From assembly GCA_016882415.1 (NCBI GenBank), contig VGQL01000009.1:1-36627 (forward strand): a DNA stretch of 36,627 bases, written 5' to 3'. The notes beneath the pieces are model-generated. The model was not told where the DNA came from. It worked only from the letters and a program-made list of their open reading frames with translations, and did no database searches. Positions 31,189-36,627 of the stretch are shown here, piece by piece. The position numbers and the translations under genes were made by a program. Numbering within the stretch: position 1 is the stretch's first letter; every line of letters starts with the position of its first letter. This DNA is from Cyanobacteria bacterium M_DeepCast_200m_mx_001. GTDB taxonomy: Bacteria > Cyanobacteriota > Cyanobacteriia > PCC-6307 > Cyanobiaceae.

Positions 31189-31632
31189 ATGGCCCCCCTG
31201 CGCCGCAGCGCCGTGCAGGCCCTCCAGGCCCTGCTGGAGCTGGCCCAGCAGCCGGAGCAGTGGCTGTCGGTGACGGCTGTGGCCGCCGCCCAGGGGCTGC
31301 CGGCGCCGATGCTGGAGCAGCTGCTGCTCGACCTGCGGCGCGCCGGCCTGGTGGAGGCGCGGCGGGGCCGCCAGGGGGGCTATCGGCTGGCGCGGCCGCC
31401 GCAGGCGATCCGGGTGGCCGAGGTGTTCAGCGCCGTGGGGGCACCGCTGGCGCTGCTGGAGCCGGAGCAGCCCGGCGCCCGCGCGGAGCAGCAGGTGCTG
31501 CGCAGCCTCAGCCGGCGGCTGCAGCAGGCGCTGGATCGGGAGCTGCAGGGGCTGAGCCTGCAGGAATTGCTCTACGACCTGCGCAGCTGGCAGGAGAGCC
31601 TCAGCAACGACGGCGGCGTGATGCTCGGCTGA
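31189..31632 (+). CDS. Rrf2-family transcriptional regulator without cysteines
   Basis: A 147-residue protein from ATG 31189. The first 80 residues form a winged helix of Rrf2 type: AVQALQALLELAQQPEQWLS, VTAVAAAQGLPAPMLEQLL with a recognition helix, LRRAGLVEARRGRQGGYRLA as the wing, and IRVAEVFSAVGAP. Iron-sulfur members (IscR, NsrR) have three Cys after this point; here there is no Cys in the whole protein, so it must sense something else or act as an apo-type repressor. The C-terminal half is a helical dimerisation region. It lies seven bases after ubiD and is probably co-transcribed. Confidence 0.82.
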   Translation: MAPLRRSAVQALQALLELAQQPEQWLSVTAVAAAQGLPAPMLEQLLLDLRRAGLVEARRGRQGGYRLARPPQAIRVAEVFSAVGAPLALLEPEQPGARAEQQVLRSLSRRLQQALDRELQGLSLQELLYDLRSWQESLSNDGGVMLG

Positions 31633-31654
31633 GGCGAGTGCTCACGCCAGGGGC

Positions 31655-31918
31655 TCACACCAGCGATTCGCGCCGCAGGTAGACGCGGATGAGCTTTTCA
31701 TCCATCAGGCCGCTGCGGGCCACGGGGGCCTCGTTGCAGCGCTCAAACAGCTGCAGCAGGGTGGCGGGGGCGAAGGCGTGGCCGCGGGCGGCGGCGATGG
31801 CCGACACCTCATCGGCGGTGCACACCTCATTGAGCTGCTCCCGCAGCTGGGGGTCCGCCTGGATCTGCCCCAGGAAGGCGAACAGGGTCTGCAGTTCGTT
31901 GGGTGACGCGGGGGTCAT
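31655..31918 (-). CDS. Nif11-like domain protein
   Basis: An 87-residue protein from ATG 31918; ATG/GTG further up adds seven unlikely residues. It matches the Nif11 pattern: LQTLFAFLGQIQADPQLREQLNEV, then TADEVSAIAAARGHAFAPATLLQLF. Nif11 domains also serve as leaders of RiPP precursors in picocyanobacteria, but here there is no Gly-Gly cleavage site or Cys/Ser/Thr-rich core; the tail is LMDEKLIRVYLRRESLV. It therefore looks like a stand-alone protein of unknown role. It is convergent with the Rrf2 gene (22 bases between stops) and divergent from aroA. Confidence 0.78.
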   Translation of the reverse strand: MTPASPNELQTLFAFLGQIQADPQLREQLNEVCTADEVSAIAAARGHAFAPATLLQLFERCNEAPVARSGLMDEKLIRVYLRRESLV

Positions 31919-31973
31919 GGCCGCCGTGCAGCTGCCCAAGGTCTAGCGGGGAAACCCATGGCGGGCCAATGCC

Positions 31974-31979
31974 TACGCT
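31974..31979 (+). promoter_or_regulatory. Candidate -10 element for aroA
   Basis: TACGCT, preceded by TGCC, lies 24 bases before the aroA ATG in the divergent gap with the Nif11-like gene. It fits TANNNT; no clear -35 is seen. Confidence 0.4.
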
Positions 31980-32003
31980 CGCAACCATTCCCCTCCAGCC
32001 CCC

Positions 32004-33311
32004 ATGCCCCTCGCCCTGGGAACCACCGCCGGCCGCAGCCTCCGGGGTCGGGTGCGGGTGCCGGGGGATAAGTCGATTTCGCACCGGGCGCTGCTGTTCG
32101 GCGCCATCGCCGAGGGCACCACCCGCATCGAGGGGCTGCTGCCGGCGGAGGATCCGCTCAGCACCGCCGCCTGCCTGCGGGCCATGGGGGTGGAGGTGTC
32201 GCCGATCGAGGCCGGCCAGCCGGTGCTGGTGCAGGGGGTGGGGCTCGATGGCCTCCAGGAGCCCGCCTCGATCCTCGATTGCGGCAATTCCGGCACCACC
32301 ATGCGGCTGATGCTGGGGCTGCTGGCGGGCCGGGCCGATCGCCATTTCGTGCTCACCGGCGACGACTCCCTGCGGCGGCGCCCCATGAAGCGGGTGGGCG
32401 GCCCCCTGGCGGAGATGGGCGCCAGCATCGCCGGCCGCCAGGGGGGCAACCTGGCGCCCCTGGCGATCCAGGGCCGCCGGCTGCGGGGTGCCGTGATCCG
32501 CACGCCGGTGGCCAGCGCCCAGGTGAAGAGCGCCCTGCTGCTGGCGGCCCTCACCGCCGAAGGGCCCACCACGGTGATCGAACCGGTGCAGAGCCGCGAC
32601 CACAGCGAGCGCATGCTGCGGGCCTTCGGCGCCGACCTGACGGTGGGCGGCCCCGGCGCCACGGAGGTGACCGTGAACCCCGGCCCCAGCCTGCGGGGCC
32701 AGGCGGTGGTGGTGCCGGGCGACATCAGCTCCGCCGCCTTCTGGCTGGTGGCGGGTGCCATCACCCCCGGCGCCGAGCTCACGGTGGAGAACGTGGGGCT
32801 CAACCCCAGCCGCACCGGCATCCTCGATGTGCTGGATCAGATGGGCGCCCGCATCGAGGTGCTCAACGCCCGCGATGTGGCCGGCGAACCGGTGGGGGAC
32901 CTGCGGGTCACCCACGGCCCCCTGCAGGCCTTCAATATCGACGCCACGCTGATCCCGCGGCTGGTGGATGAGATCCCGGTGCTGGCGGTGGCCGCCTGCT
33001 GCGCCGAAGGGGTGAGCCGCGTCAGCGGCGCCGAGGAGCTGCGGGTGAAGGAAACCGATCGGCTGGCGGTGATGGCGCGCCAGCTGGGGGCCATGGGGGC
33101 CCGCATCGAGGAATTCGCCGATGGCATGGCCATCGCGGGGGGCGTGCAGCTGCGCGGTGCCGCGGTGGACAGCGAAACCGACCACCGGGTGGCCATGAGC
33201 CTGGCGGTGGCGGCCCAGATCGCCAGCGGCGCCACCAGCCTCGAGCGCCCGGAGGCGGCGGCGGTGTCGTACCCCGGCTTCTGGGACGACCTGCAGCGCC
33301 TGCAGGCCTGA
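32004..33311 (+). CDS. aroA: 5-enolpyruvylshikimate-3-phosphate synthase
   Basis: AroA joins PEP and shikimate-3-phosphate in the shikimate pathway to aromatic amino acids and quinone head groups. It has 435 residues. The substrate-binding [13 protein letters not shown] (Lys23, Ser24, Arg28) is near the N-terminus. The PEP region is [18 protein letters not shown], followed by RRRPMKRV and the interdomain [21 protein letters not shown] and the final [10 protein letters not shown] are typical. The [10 protein letters not shown] and RPMKR pattern is closer to Bacillus-like class II enzymes than to E. coli-like class I. It supplies chorismate for trpD and for the 4-hydroxybenzoate that UbiD's substrate derives from. 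Confidence 0.96.
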   Translation: MPLALGTTAGRSLRGRVRVPGDKSISHRALLFGAIAEGTTRIEGLLPAEDPLSTAACLRAMGVEVSPIEAGQPVLVQGVGLDGLQEPASILDCGNSGTTMRLMLGLLAGRADRHFVLTGDDSLRRRPMKRVGGPLAEMGASIAGRQGGNLAPLAIQGRRLRGAVIRTPVASAQVKSALLLAALTAEGPTTVIEPVQSRDHSERMLRAFGADLTVGGPGATEVTVNPGPSLRGQAVVVPGDISSAAFWLVAGAITPGAELTVENVGLNPSRTGILDVLDQMGARIEVLNARDVAGEPVGDLRVTHGPLQAFNIDATLIPRLVDEIPVLAVAACCAEGVSRVSGAEELRVKETDRLAVMARQLGAMGARIEEFADGMAIAGGVQLRGAAVDSETDHRVAMSLAVAAQIASGATSLERPEAAAVSYPGFWDDLQRLQA

Positions 33312-33411
33312 TCACCGGGGCCGGGGCCGCCAAAGCTGAAGAGAAGCCCGCGGCGGCGGCCCCGCCCAGGGCCGCGGCACAAGCTGGGGGCAACGGTTAC
33401 GGGCGCCACCG
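33312..33411. other. Gap between aroA and the MscL-like gene, with a possible GC hairpin
   Basis: One of the longest non-coding stretches here (100 bases). I see a possible hairpin around GCGGCCC / GGGCCGC (roughly 33353-33376, six-base loop) without a T-run. No clear promoter, small RNA signature or conserved motif is visible. Confidence 0.3.
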
Positions 33412-33723
33412 ATGCTGAGGAGCGTGCTGCGGGAATACGGCGAGTTTTTCCTGAAGAAGGGCCTGGGGCTGGAGCTGGCCATCGCGATGGTGATCGGCCA
33501 GCAGCTCACCGACATCACCCGCTCCCTCTCCAACGACCTGCTGATGCCGCTGTTGATGCCGCTGCTGCATGCGGGCAACTGGCACCAGTGGTCGATCCCC
33601 TACTTCGGGAACGACATCATGGTGGGCAAAATCACCGACATGGGTCTCAACACCGTGATCACCGGTTTTGGCCTGTTCCTGATCCTCAAGGTCGCCAACC
33701 GGCGCCAGCGGCTTGACGGCTGA
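33412..33723 (+). CDS. Short MscL-like membrane protein
   Basis: A 103-residue protein from ATG 33412 with two membrane helices. The first reads LGLELAIAMVIGQQLTDITR, then LSNDLLMPLLMPLL, matching the first helix and periplasmic entry of MscL. The second reads GLNTVITGFGLFLILKVANR, matching MscL TM2. The N-terminal REYGEFFLKKG resembles the MscL amphipathic helix. It is about 30 residues shorter than E. coli MscL; the C-terminal cytoplasmic helix and part of the loop are missing, and TM1 has fewer Gly. A mechanosensitive channel role is inferred. A 100-base gap to aroA holds a GC hairpin. The methyltransferase start overlaps its end by 11 bases. Confidence 0.75.
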   Translation: MLRSVLREYGEFFLKKGLGLELAIAMVIGQQLTDITRSLSNDLLMPLLMPLLHAGNWHQWSIPYFGNDIMVGKITDMGLNTVITGFGLFLILKVANRRQRLDG

Positions 33724-34624
33724 CGATCCACAGCTCCGGGCGCTGCGCACGGAGGACGGCAGCTTCAGCCTGTTCTCGCCGGCGGTGGGGGAGGGGTTCC
33801 ACAGCGGCCGCGGTGCCGTGGCGGAGGCCCGCAGCAAATTTGTAGAGCCGGCGGGCCTGGAGCGCTGGGGCCCGGGGCAGCAGCTGGTGGTGGTGGATGT
33901 GTGCGTGGGCACCGGCAGCAACACGGCCGCCCTGTTGGAGGCCGCGGCGGCGGCGGAGCTGGAGCTCGAGTGGTGGGGCCTGGAGCTCGACCCGGAGCCG
34001 CTGCAGCTGGCCCTGGCGGATGGGGGCTTCCGCAGCCAGTGGCAACCGGCGGCGTTGGAGCGGTTGCAGGGGCTCTGCGCCGGCCCGCAGATGCTCTGGG
34101 GCGATGCGCGCACGCGGCTGCCGGAGCTGCTGAACCGGCGGCGGGGGCAGGTGGATCTGGTGCTGATGGATGCCTTCTCCCCCAGCCGCTGCCCGCAGCT
34201 GTGGAGCGTGGAGTTTCTGGCGGGGCTGGCGGCGCTGCTGCAGCCGCAGGGCCGGCTGCTCACCTACTGCAGTGCGGCGGCGGTGCGCCAGGGGCTGCTG
34301 CTGGCGGGGCTGCAGCTGGCGGCCATCGCCGCCCCCTCGGGCTTGCGGGCCGAGCGCAGCGATTGGAGCGGCGGCACTGCCGCCAGCCCCACGGCCCTGG
34401 TGGGGGATCCGCGCCTGCGGCCCCTGAGCCCCATGGAGCGGGAGCACCTGGGCACCAACGCCGCCGAGCCCTATCGCGATCCGGGCGGCCAGGGCAGCCG
34501 CAGCGCGATCCTGCAGGAGCGGCAGCGGCGCCAGCGGCAGCGGTTGGAGGCCGGCGGCGTGGAGCCCACCGGCGCCTGGCGGCGGCGCTGGGGGCTCACG
34601 GGCGGCGCCGGGCACCCCCAGTAG
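33713..34624 (+). CDS. MnmC-type SAM-dependent methyltransferase, single domain
   Basis: A 303-residue protein from TTG 33713, overlapping the MscL-like gene by 11 bases. The beginning ([29 protein letters not shown]) and the motif [15 protein letters not shown] with Asp153 are typical of the MnmC methyltransferase (DUF752) domain. SAM binding is by [16 protein letters not shown]. coli MnmC is a fusion with an FAD oxidase that modifies wobble uridine (mnm5U); the oxidase half is absent, as in many bacteria. The C-terminal 60 residues are Arg/Gln-rich and include PLSPMEREH and AYRDPG-like elements common in the family. The tRNA target is inferred. Confidence 0.85.
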   Translation: MTADDPQLRALRTEDGSFSLFSPAVGEGFHSGRGAVAEARSKFVEPAGLERWGPGQQLVVVDVCVGTGSNTAALLEAAAAAELELEWWGLELDPEPLQLALADGGFRSQWQPAALERLQGLCAGPQMLWGDARTRLPELLNRRRGQVDLVLMDAFSPSRCPQLWSVEFLAGLAALLQPQGRLLTYCSAAAVRQGLLLAGLQLAAIAAPSGLRAERSDWSGGTAASPTALVGDPRLRPLSPMEREHLGTNAAEPYRDPGGQGSRSAILQERQRRQRQRLEAGGVEPTGAWRRRWGLTGGAGHPQ

Positions 34625-34627
34625 ATT
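34622..34627 (+). promoter_or_regulatory. Candidate -10 element for glmU
   Basis: TAGATT lies 25 bases before the glmU ATG and overlaps the TAG stop of the methyltransferase gene. It fits TANNNT and gives a leader of about 20 bases. Confidence 0.4.
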
Positions 34628-34652
34628 CCGCCCCAGTTGCCCGCCTCCGCCG

Positions 34653-36008
34653 ATGCTCGCCGTTGCCGTGTTGGCCGCAGGGAAGGGCACCCGCATGAAG
34701 AGTGCGCTGCCCAAGGTGCTGCAGCCCCTGGCGGGCGCCACCCTGGTGGAGCGGGTGCTGGCCAGCTGCAAAGGGCTGCAGCCCGATCGCCAACTGCTGA
34801 TCGTGGGGCACCAGGCGGAGCGGGTGGAGCAGTCACTGGCGGGGGCGGGCGGAGGCTGCCCGCTGGAGTTCGTGCTGCAGCAACCCCAGAACGGCACCGG
34901 CCATGCGGTGCAGCAGCTGCTGGAGCCCCTGGCGGGGTTTGAGGGGGAGGTGCTGGTGCTCAACGGCGATGTGCCGTTGCTGCGGGAGCAAACCATCGCC
35001 GAGCTGCTGGAGCGCCACCGCAGCAGTGGGGCGGCCGTGACCCTGCTCACCGCCCGCCTGGCGGACCCCACCGGCTACGGGCGGGTGTTCGCCGATGCCG
35101 AGGGGGCCGTGTCGGCGATCGTGGAACACCGCGACTGCAGCGAGGCCCAGCGCACCAACACCCTGATCAACGCCGGCATCTACTGCTTCAACTGGCGGAA
35201 ACTGGCGCAGGTGCTGCCGCAACTGAGCACCGACAACGACCAGGGGGAGCTGTACCTCACCGACACGGTGGCGATGCTCAGCCCGGCCATGCACCTGGAG
35301 GTGGCCGATGCCGATGAGATCAACGGCATCAACGACCGGCTGCAGCTGGCCCAGTGCGAGGCGGTGATCCAGGAGCGGCTGCGGCGCCATTGGATGGCGG
35401 AGGGGGTCACCTTCGTGGATCCGGCCAGCTGCACCCTCAGCGATGGCACCCGCTTCGGCCGGGATGTGCTGGTGGAGCCCCAGTGCCATTTCCGCGGCGA
35501 GGCGGTGATCGGCGATGGCTGCCGCATCGGCCCCGGCAGCCTGATCGACAACGCCCGCCTTGGCGAGCGGGTGGAGGTGCTCTATTCGGTGGTGCGTGAG
35601 GCGGTGGTGGCAGCCGACTGCGCCATCGGCCCCTACGCCCAGCTGCGCCCCGGCGCCGAGCTGGCGGCGAACTGCCGGGTGGGCAACTTCGTGGAGATCA
35701 AGCAGGCCCGCATCGGCGCCGGCAGCAAGGTGAACCACCTCAGCTACATCGGTGACGCCGAGCTGGGGGAGAACGTCAACGTGGGAGCCGGCACCATCAC
35801 CGCCAACTACGACGGCGTCAACAAACACCGCACCGTGATCGGCGCCGGCAGCAAGACCGGCGCCAACAGCGTGCTGGTGGCGCCGATCCAGCTCGGAGCC
35901 AACGTGACCGTCGGAGCCGGCTCCACCCTCACCAAGGACGTGCCCGCCGGCGCCCTGGCCCTGGGGCGCGCCAAGCAGCTGGTGAAGGAGAACTGGCAGA
36001 CGCCCTGA
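34653..36008 (+). CDS. glmU: Bifunctional GlmU (GlcN-1-P acetyltransferase / GlcNAc-1-P uridyltransferase)
   Basis: GlmU makes UDP-GlcNAc for peptidoglycan and lipid A. It has 451 residues from ATG 34653. The N-terminal nucleotidyltransferase has [18 protein letters not shown] and [14 protein letters not shown], then VLNGDVPLL with the metal-binding Asp. The C-terminal left-handed beta-helix (about 250-450) shows hexapeptide repeats and the acetyltransferase region [29 protein letters not shown] in outline, with its catalytic His. The length matches the usual 450-460. It is 28 bases after the methyltransferase and ends one base before the convergent Coq4-like gene. Confidence 0.97.
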   Translation: MLAVAVLAAGKGTRMKSALPKVLQPLAGATLVERVLASCKGLQPDRQLLIVGHQAERVEQSLAGAGGGCPLEFVLQQPQNGTGHAVQQLLEPLAGFEGEVLVLNGDVPLLREQTIAELLERHRSSGAAVTLLTARLADPTGYGRVFADAEGAVSAIVEHRDCSEAQRTNTLINAGIYCFNWRKLAQVLPQLSTDNDQGELYLTDTVAMLSPAMHLEVADADEINGINDRLQLAQCEAVIQERLRRHWMAEGVTFVDPASCTLSDGTRFGRDVLVEPQCHFRGEAVIGDGCRIGPGSLIDNARLGERVEVLYSVVREAVVAADCAIGPYAQLRPGAELAANCRVGNFVEIKQARIGAGSKVNHLSYIGDAELGENVNVGAGTITANYDGVNKHRTVIGAGSKTGANSVLVAPIQLGANVTVGAGSTLTKDVPAGALALGRAKQLVKENWQTP

Positions 36009-36009
36009 G

Positions 36010-36627
36010 TCAGGCGGCCACGGGCAGCCCCAGCTGCCGTTGCCAGTCGCTGAGGGGGCGATCCCAGCCCTCCTCGAGGCGATGGGCGATCACACAGGGG
36101 GCCTTGAGGCCCAGCTCAAAGCCCCGCACCAGGGCGCTGAGCAACGGCTCCAGTGGTTCGTCGTTCTGGAGGCTGCTGAGCATGCCGCCGAAGATCAGCA
36201 TCGCCGCCAGGGGTGAGCGGTTCTGGGCCAGGTTGAAGGCCTGCAGCCCCAGCTCGCCGGGGCCGTCGGTGCCGAAGCCGGTGAGCACGTGCACGATGTC
36301 GTGGGTTTCCCGCAGGCGGTGCACCACGTAGTCCTGCGGGGATTGGATCGGCGTGGGGTCGATCAGGCTGGCGGGGCTGAGGCCCTGGCTGCGCAGCTGG
36401 TGGGCATACACATGGCCGAGGCTGCCGGCGGGCAGGCGCTCGAGGGCCTCGAGATCGATGGGGGCCGGCCGCCAGTGATCCGCCACCAGCTCGGCCATGT
36501 CGGGGTTGGCCAGCAGATGGCGAAACATCTGCGCCGAGATGGGGCTGTTCTTGAGGCTGCCGGCCACCTTGAACACGCTGTCGAGGGAGCCGGGGTTCTT
36601 GAGGAACTCCGCCAGACCCGCCACCAT
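36010..36627 (-). CDS. Coq4-like protein (possibly continuing beyond the window)
   Basis: A 205-residue protein whose ATG is the very edge of the window (36625-36627), so an earlier start outside cannot be excluded. It matches the Coq4 family: LPAGSLGHVYAHQL near 65-78, and the metal motif RETHDIVHVLTGFGTDGPGE in outline, i.e. HDxxH-x11-E with His109, Asp110, His113 and Glu125 all intact. GLQAFNLAQNRSPLAAMLI follows. In eukaryotes Coq4 is essential for ubiquinone assembly and recent work assigns it ring decarboxylation/hydroxylation chemistry. Cyanobacteria make plastoquinone, so its role here is open. It is convergent with glmU, one base between stops. Confidence 0.85.
   Translation of the reverse strand: MVAGLAEFLKNPGSLDSVFKVAGSLKNSPISAQMFRHLLANPDMAELVADHWRPAPIDLEALERLPAGSLGHVYAHQLRSQGLSPASLIDPTPIQSPQDYVVHRLRETHDIVHVLTGFGTDGPGELGLQAFNLAQNRSPLAAMLIFGGMLSSLQNDEPLEPLLSALVRGFELGLKAPCVIAHRLEEGWDRPLSDWQRQLGLPVAA

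Noticed and set aside
31655-31918. Nif11 protein as a lanthipeptide precursor
   Set aside because: No GG cleavage site, no Ser/Thr/Cys-rich core and no synthetase nearby.
1-36627. Mobile elements, phage genes, CRISPR arrays, toxin-antitoxin pairs
   Set aside because: Looked for transposase or integrase motifs, repeat-spacer patterns and paired small genes; none seen.

Overview
The window reads as chromosomal DNA of a GC-rich picocyanobacterium of the Synechococcus/Cyanobium type. The reasons are the very high GC content, the near absence of intergenic DNA, and several families that are cyanobacterial or strongly enriched there: PAM68-like, DUF1816, DUF3288, DUF1350, Nif11-like and a solanesyl diphosphate synthase. 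I see no insertion sequence, integrase, phage gene, CRISPR array or rRNA. No gene-free stretch exceeds about 110 bases. This is core genome, not an accessory island.

Layout. (1) 1-5315: a small secreted protein and dnaG on minus, an EamA transporter on plus, a lipoprotein on minus, then ruvA, rpsO and pam68 on plus. (2) 5290-15700: a long minus-strand run read in the order DUF3288, trpD, carA, STAS protein, Mini-RNase III, rlmB, DUF1816, gatA, dnaE. (3) 15748-19634: plus-strand ABC exporter, a small membrane protein, msrA, an MliC-like protein, two more small membrane proteins and tRNA-Pro(GGG) with a terminator. (4) 19695-24941: a small minus gene, a DEDDh exonuclease, prxQ-DUF1350 on plus, acs on minus, a HAD hydrolase on plus. 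(5) 24960-29569: sds, murI, a cell-wall amidase, a nitrilase and comB, all minus. (6) 29631-36627: ubiD and an Rrf2-like regulator on plus, a Nif11-like protein on minus, aroA, a short MscL-like protein, an MnmC-type methyltransferase and glmU on plus, and a Coq4-like protein on minus at the edge.

Functional themes. There is replication and repair (dnaG, dnaE, ruvA, exonuclease); translation and rRNA maturation (rpsO, gatA, Mini-RNase III next to rlmB, tRNA-Pro); amino-acid and nucleotide precursors (trpD, carA, aroA); and peptidoglycan (murI, amidase, glmU). Plastoquinone or related quinone chemistry is represented by sds, ubiD and possibly Coq4-like. Redox and photosystem maintenance is represented by msrA, prxQ and pam68.

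I did not find a clear new multi-gene system. The points most worth a second look are: a Mini-RNase III gene that can only be full length if it starts at a non-ATG/GTG/TTG codon, with a similar start problem in the STAS gene just upstream; a two-ended disordered RlmB with a basic head and an acidic tail; the msrA/MliC-like/small-membrane-protein operon; a Coq4-like protein with an intact HDxxH...E motif in an organism expected to make plastoquinone; and repeated TAGGNT -10-like elements built on CCTAGG just upstream of genes.
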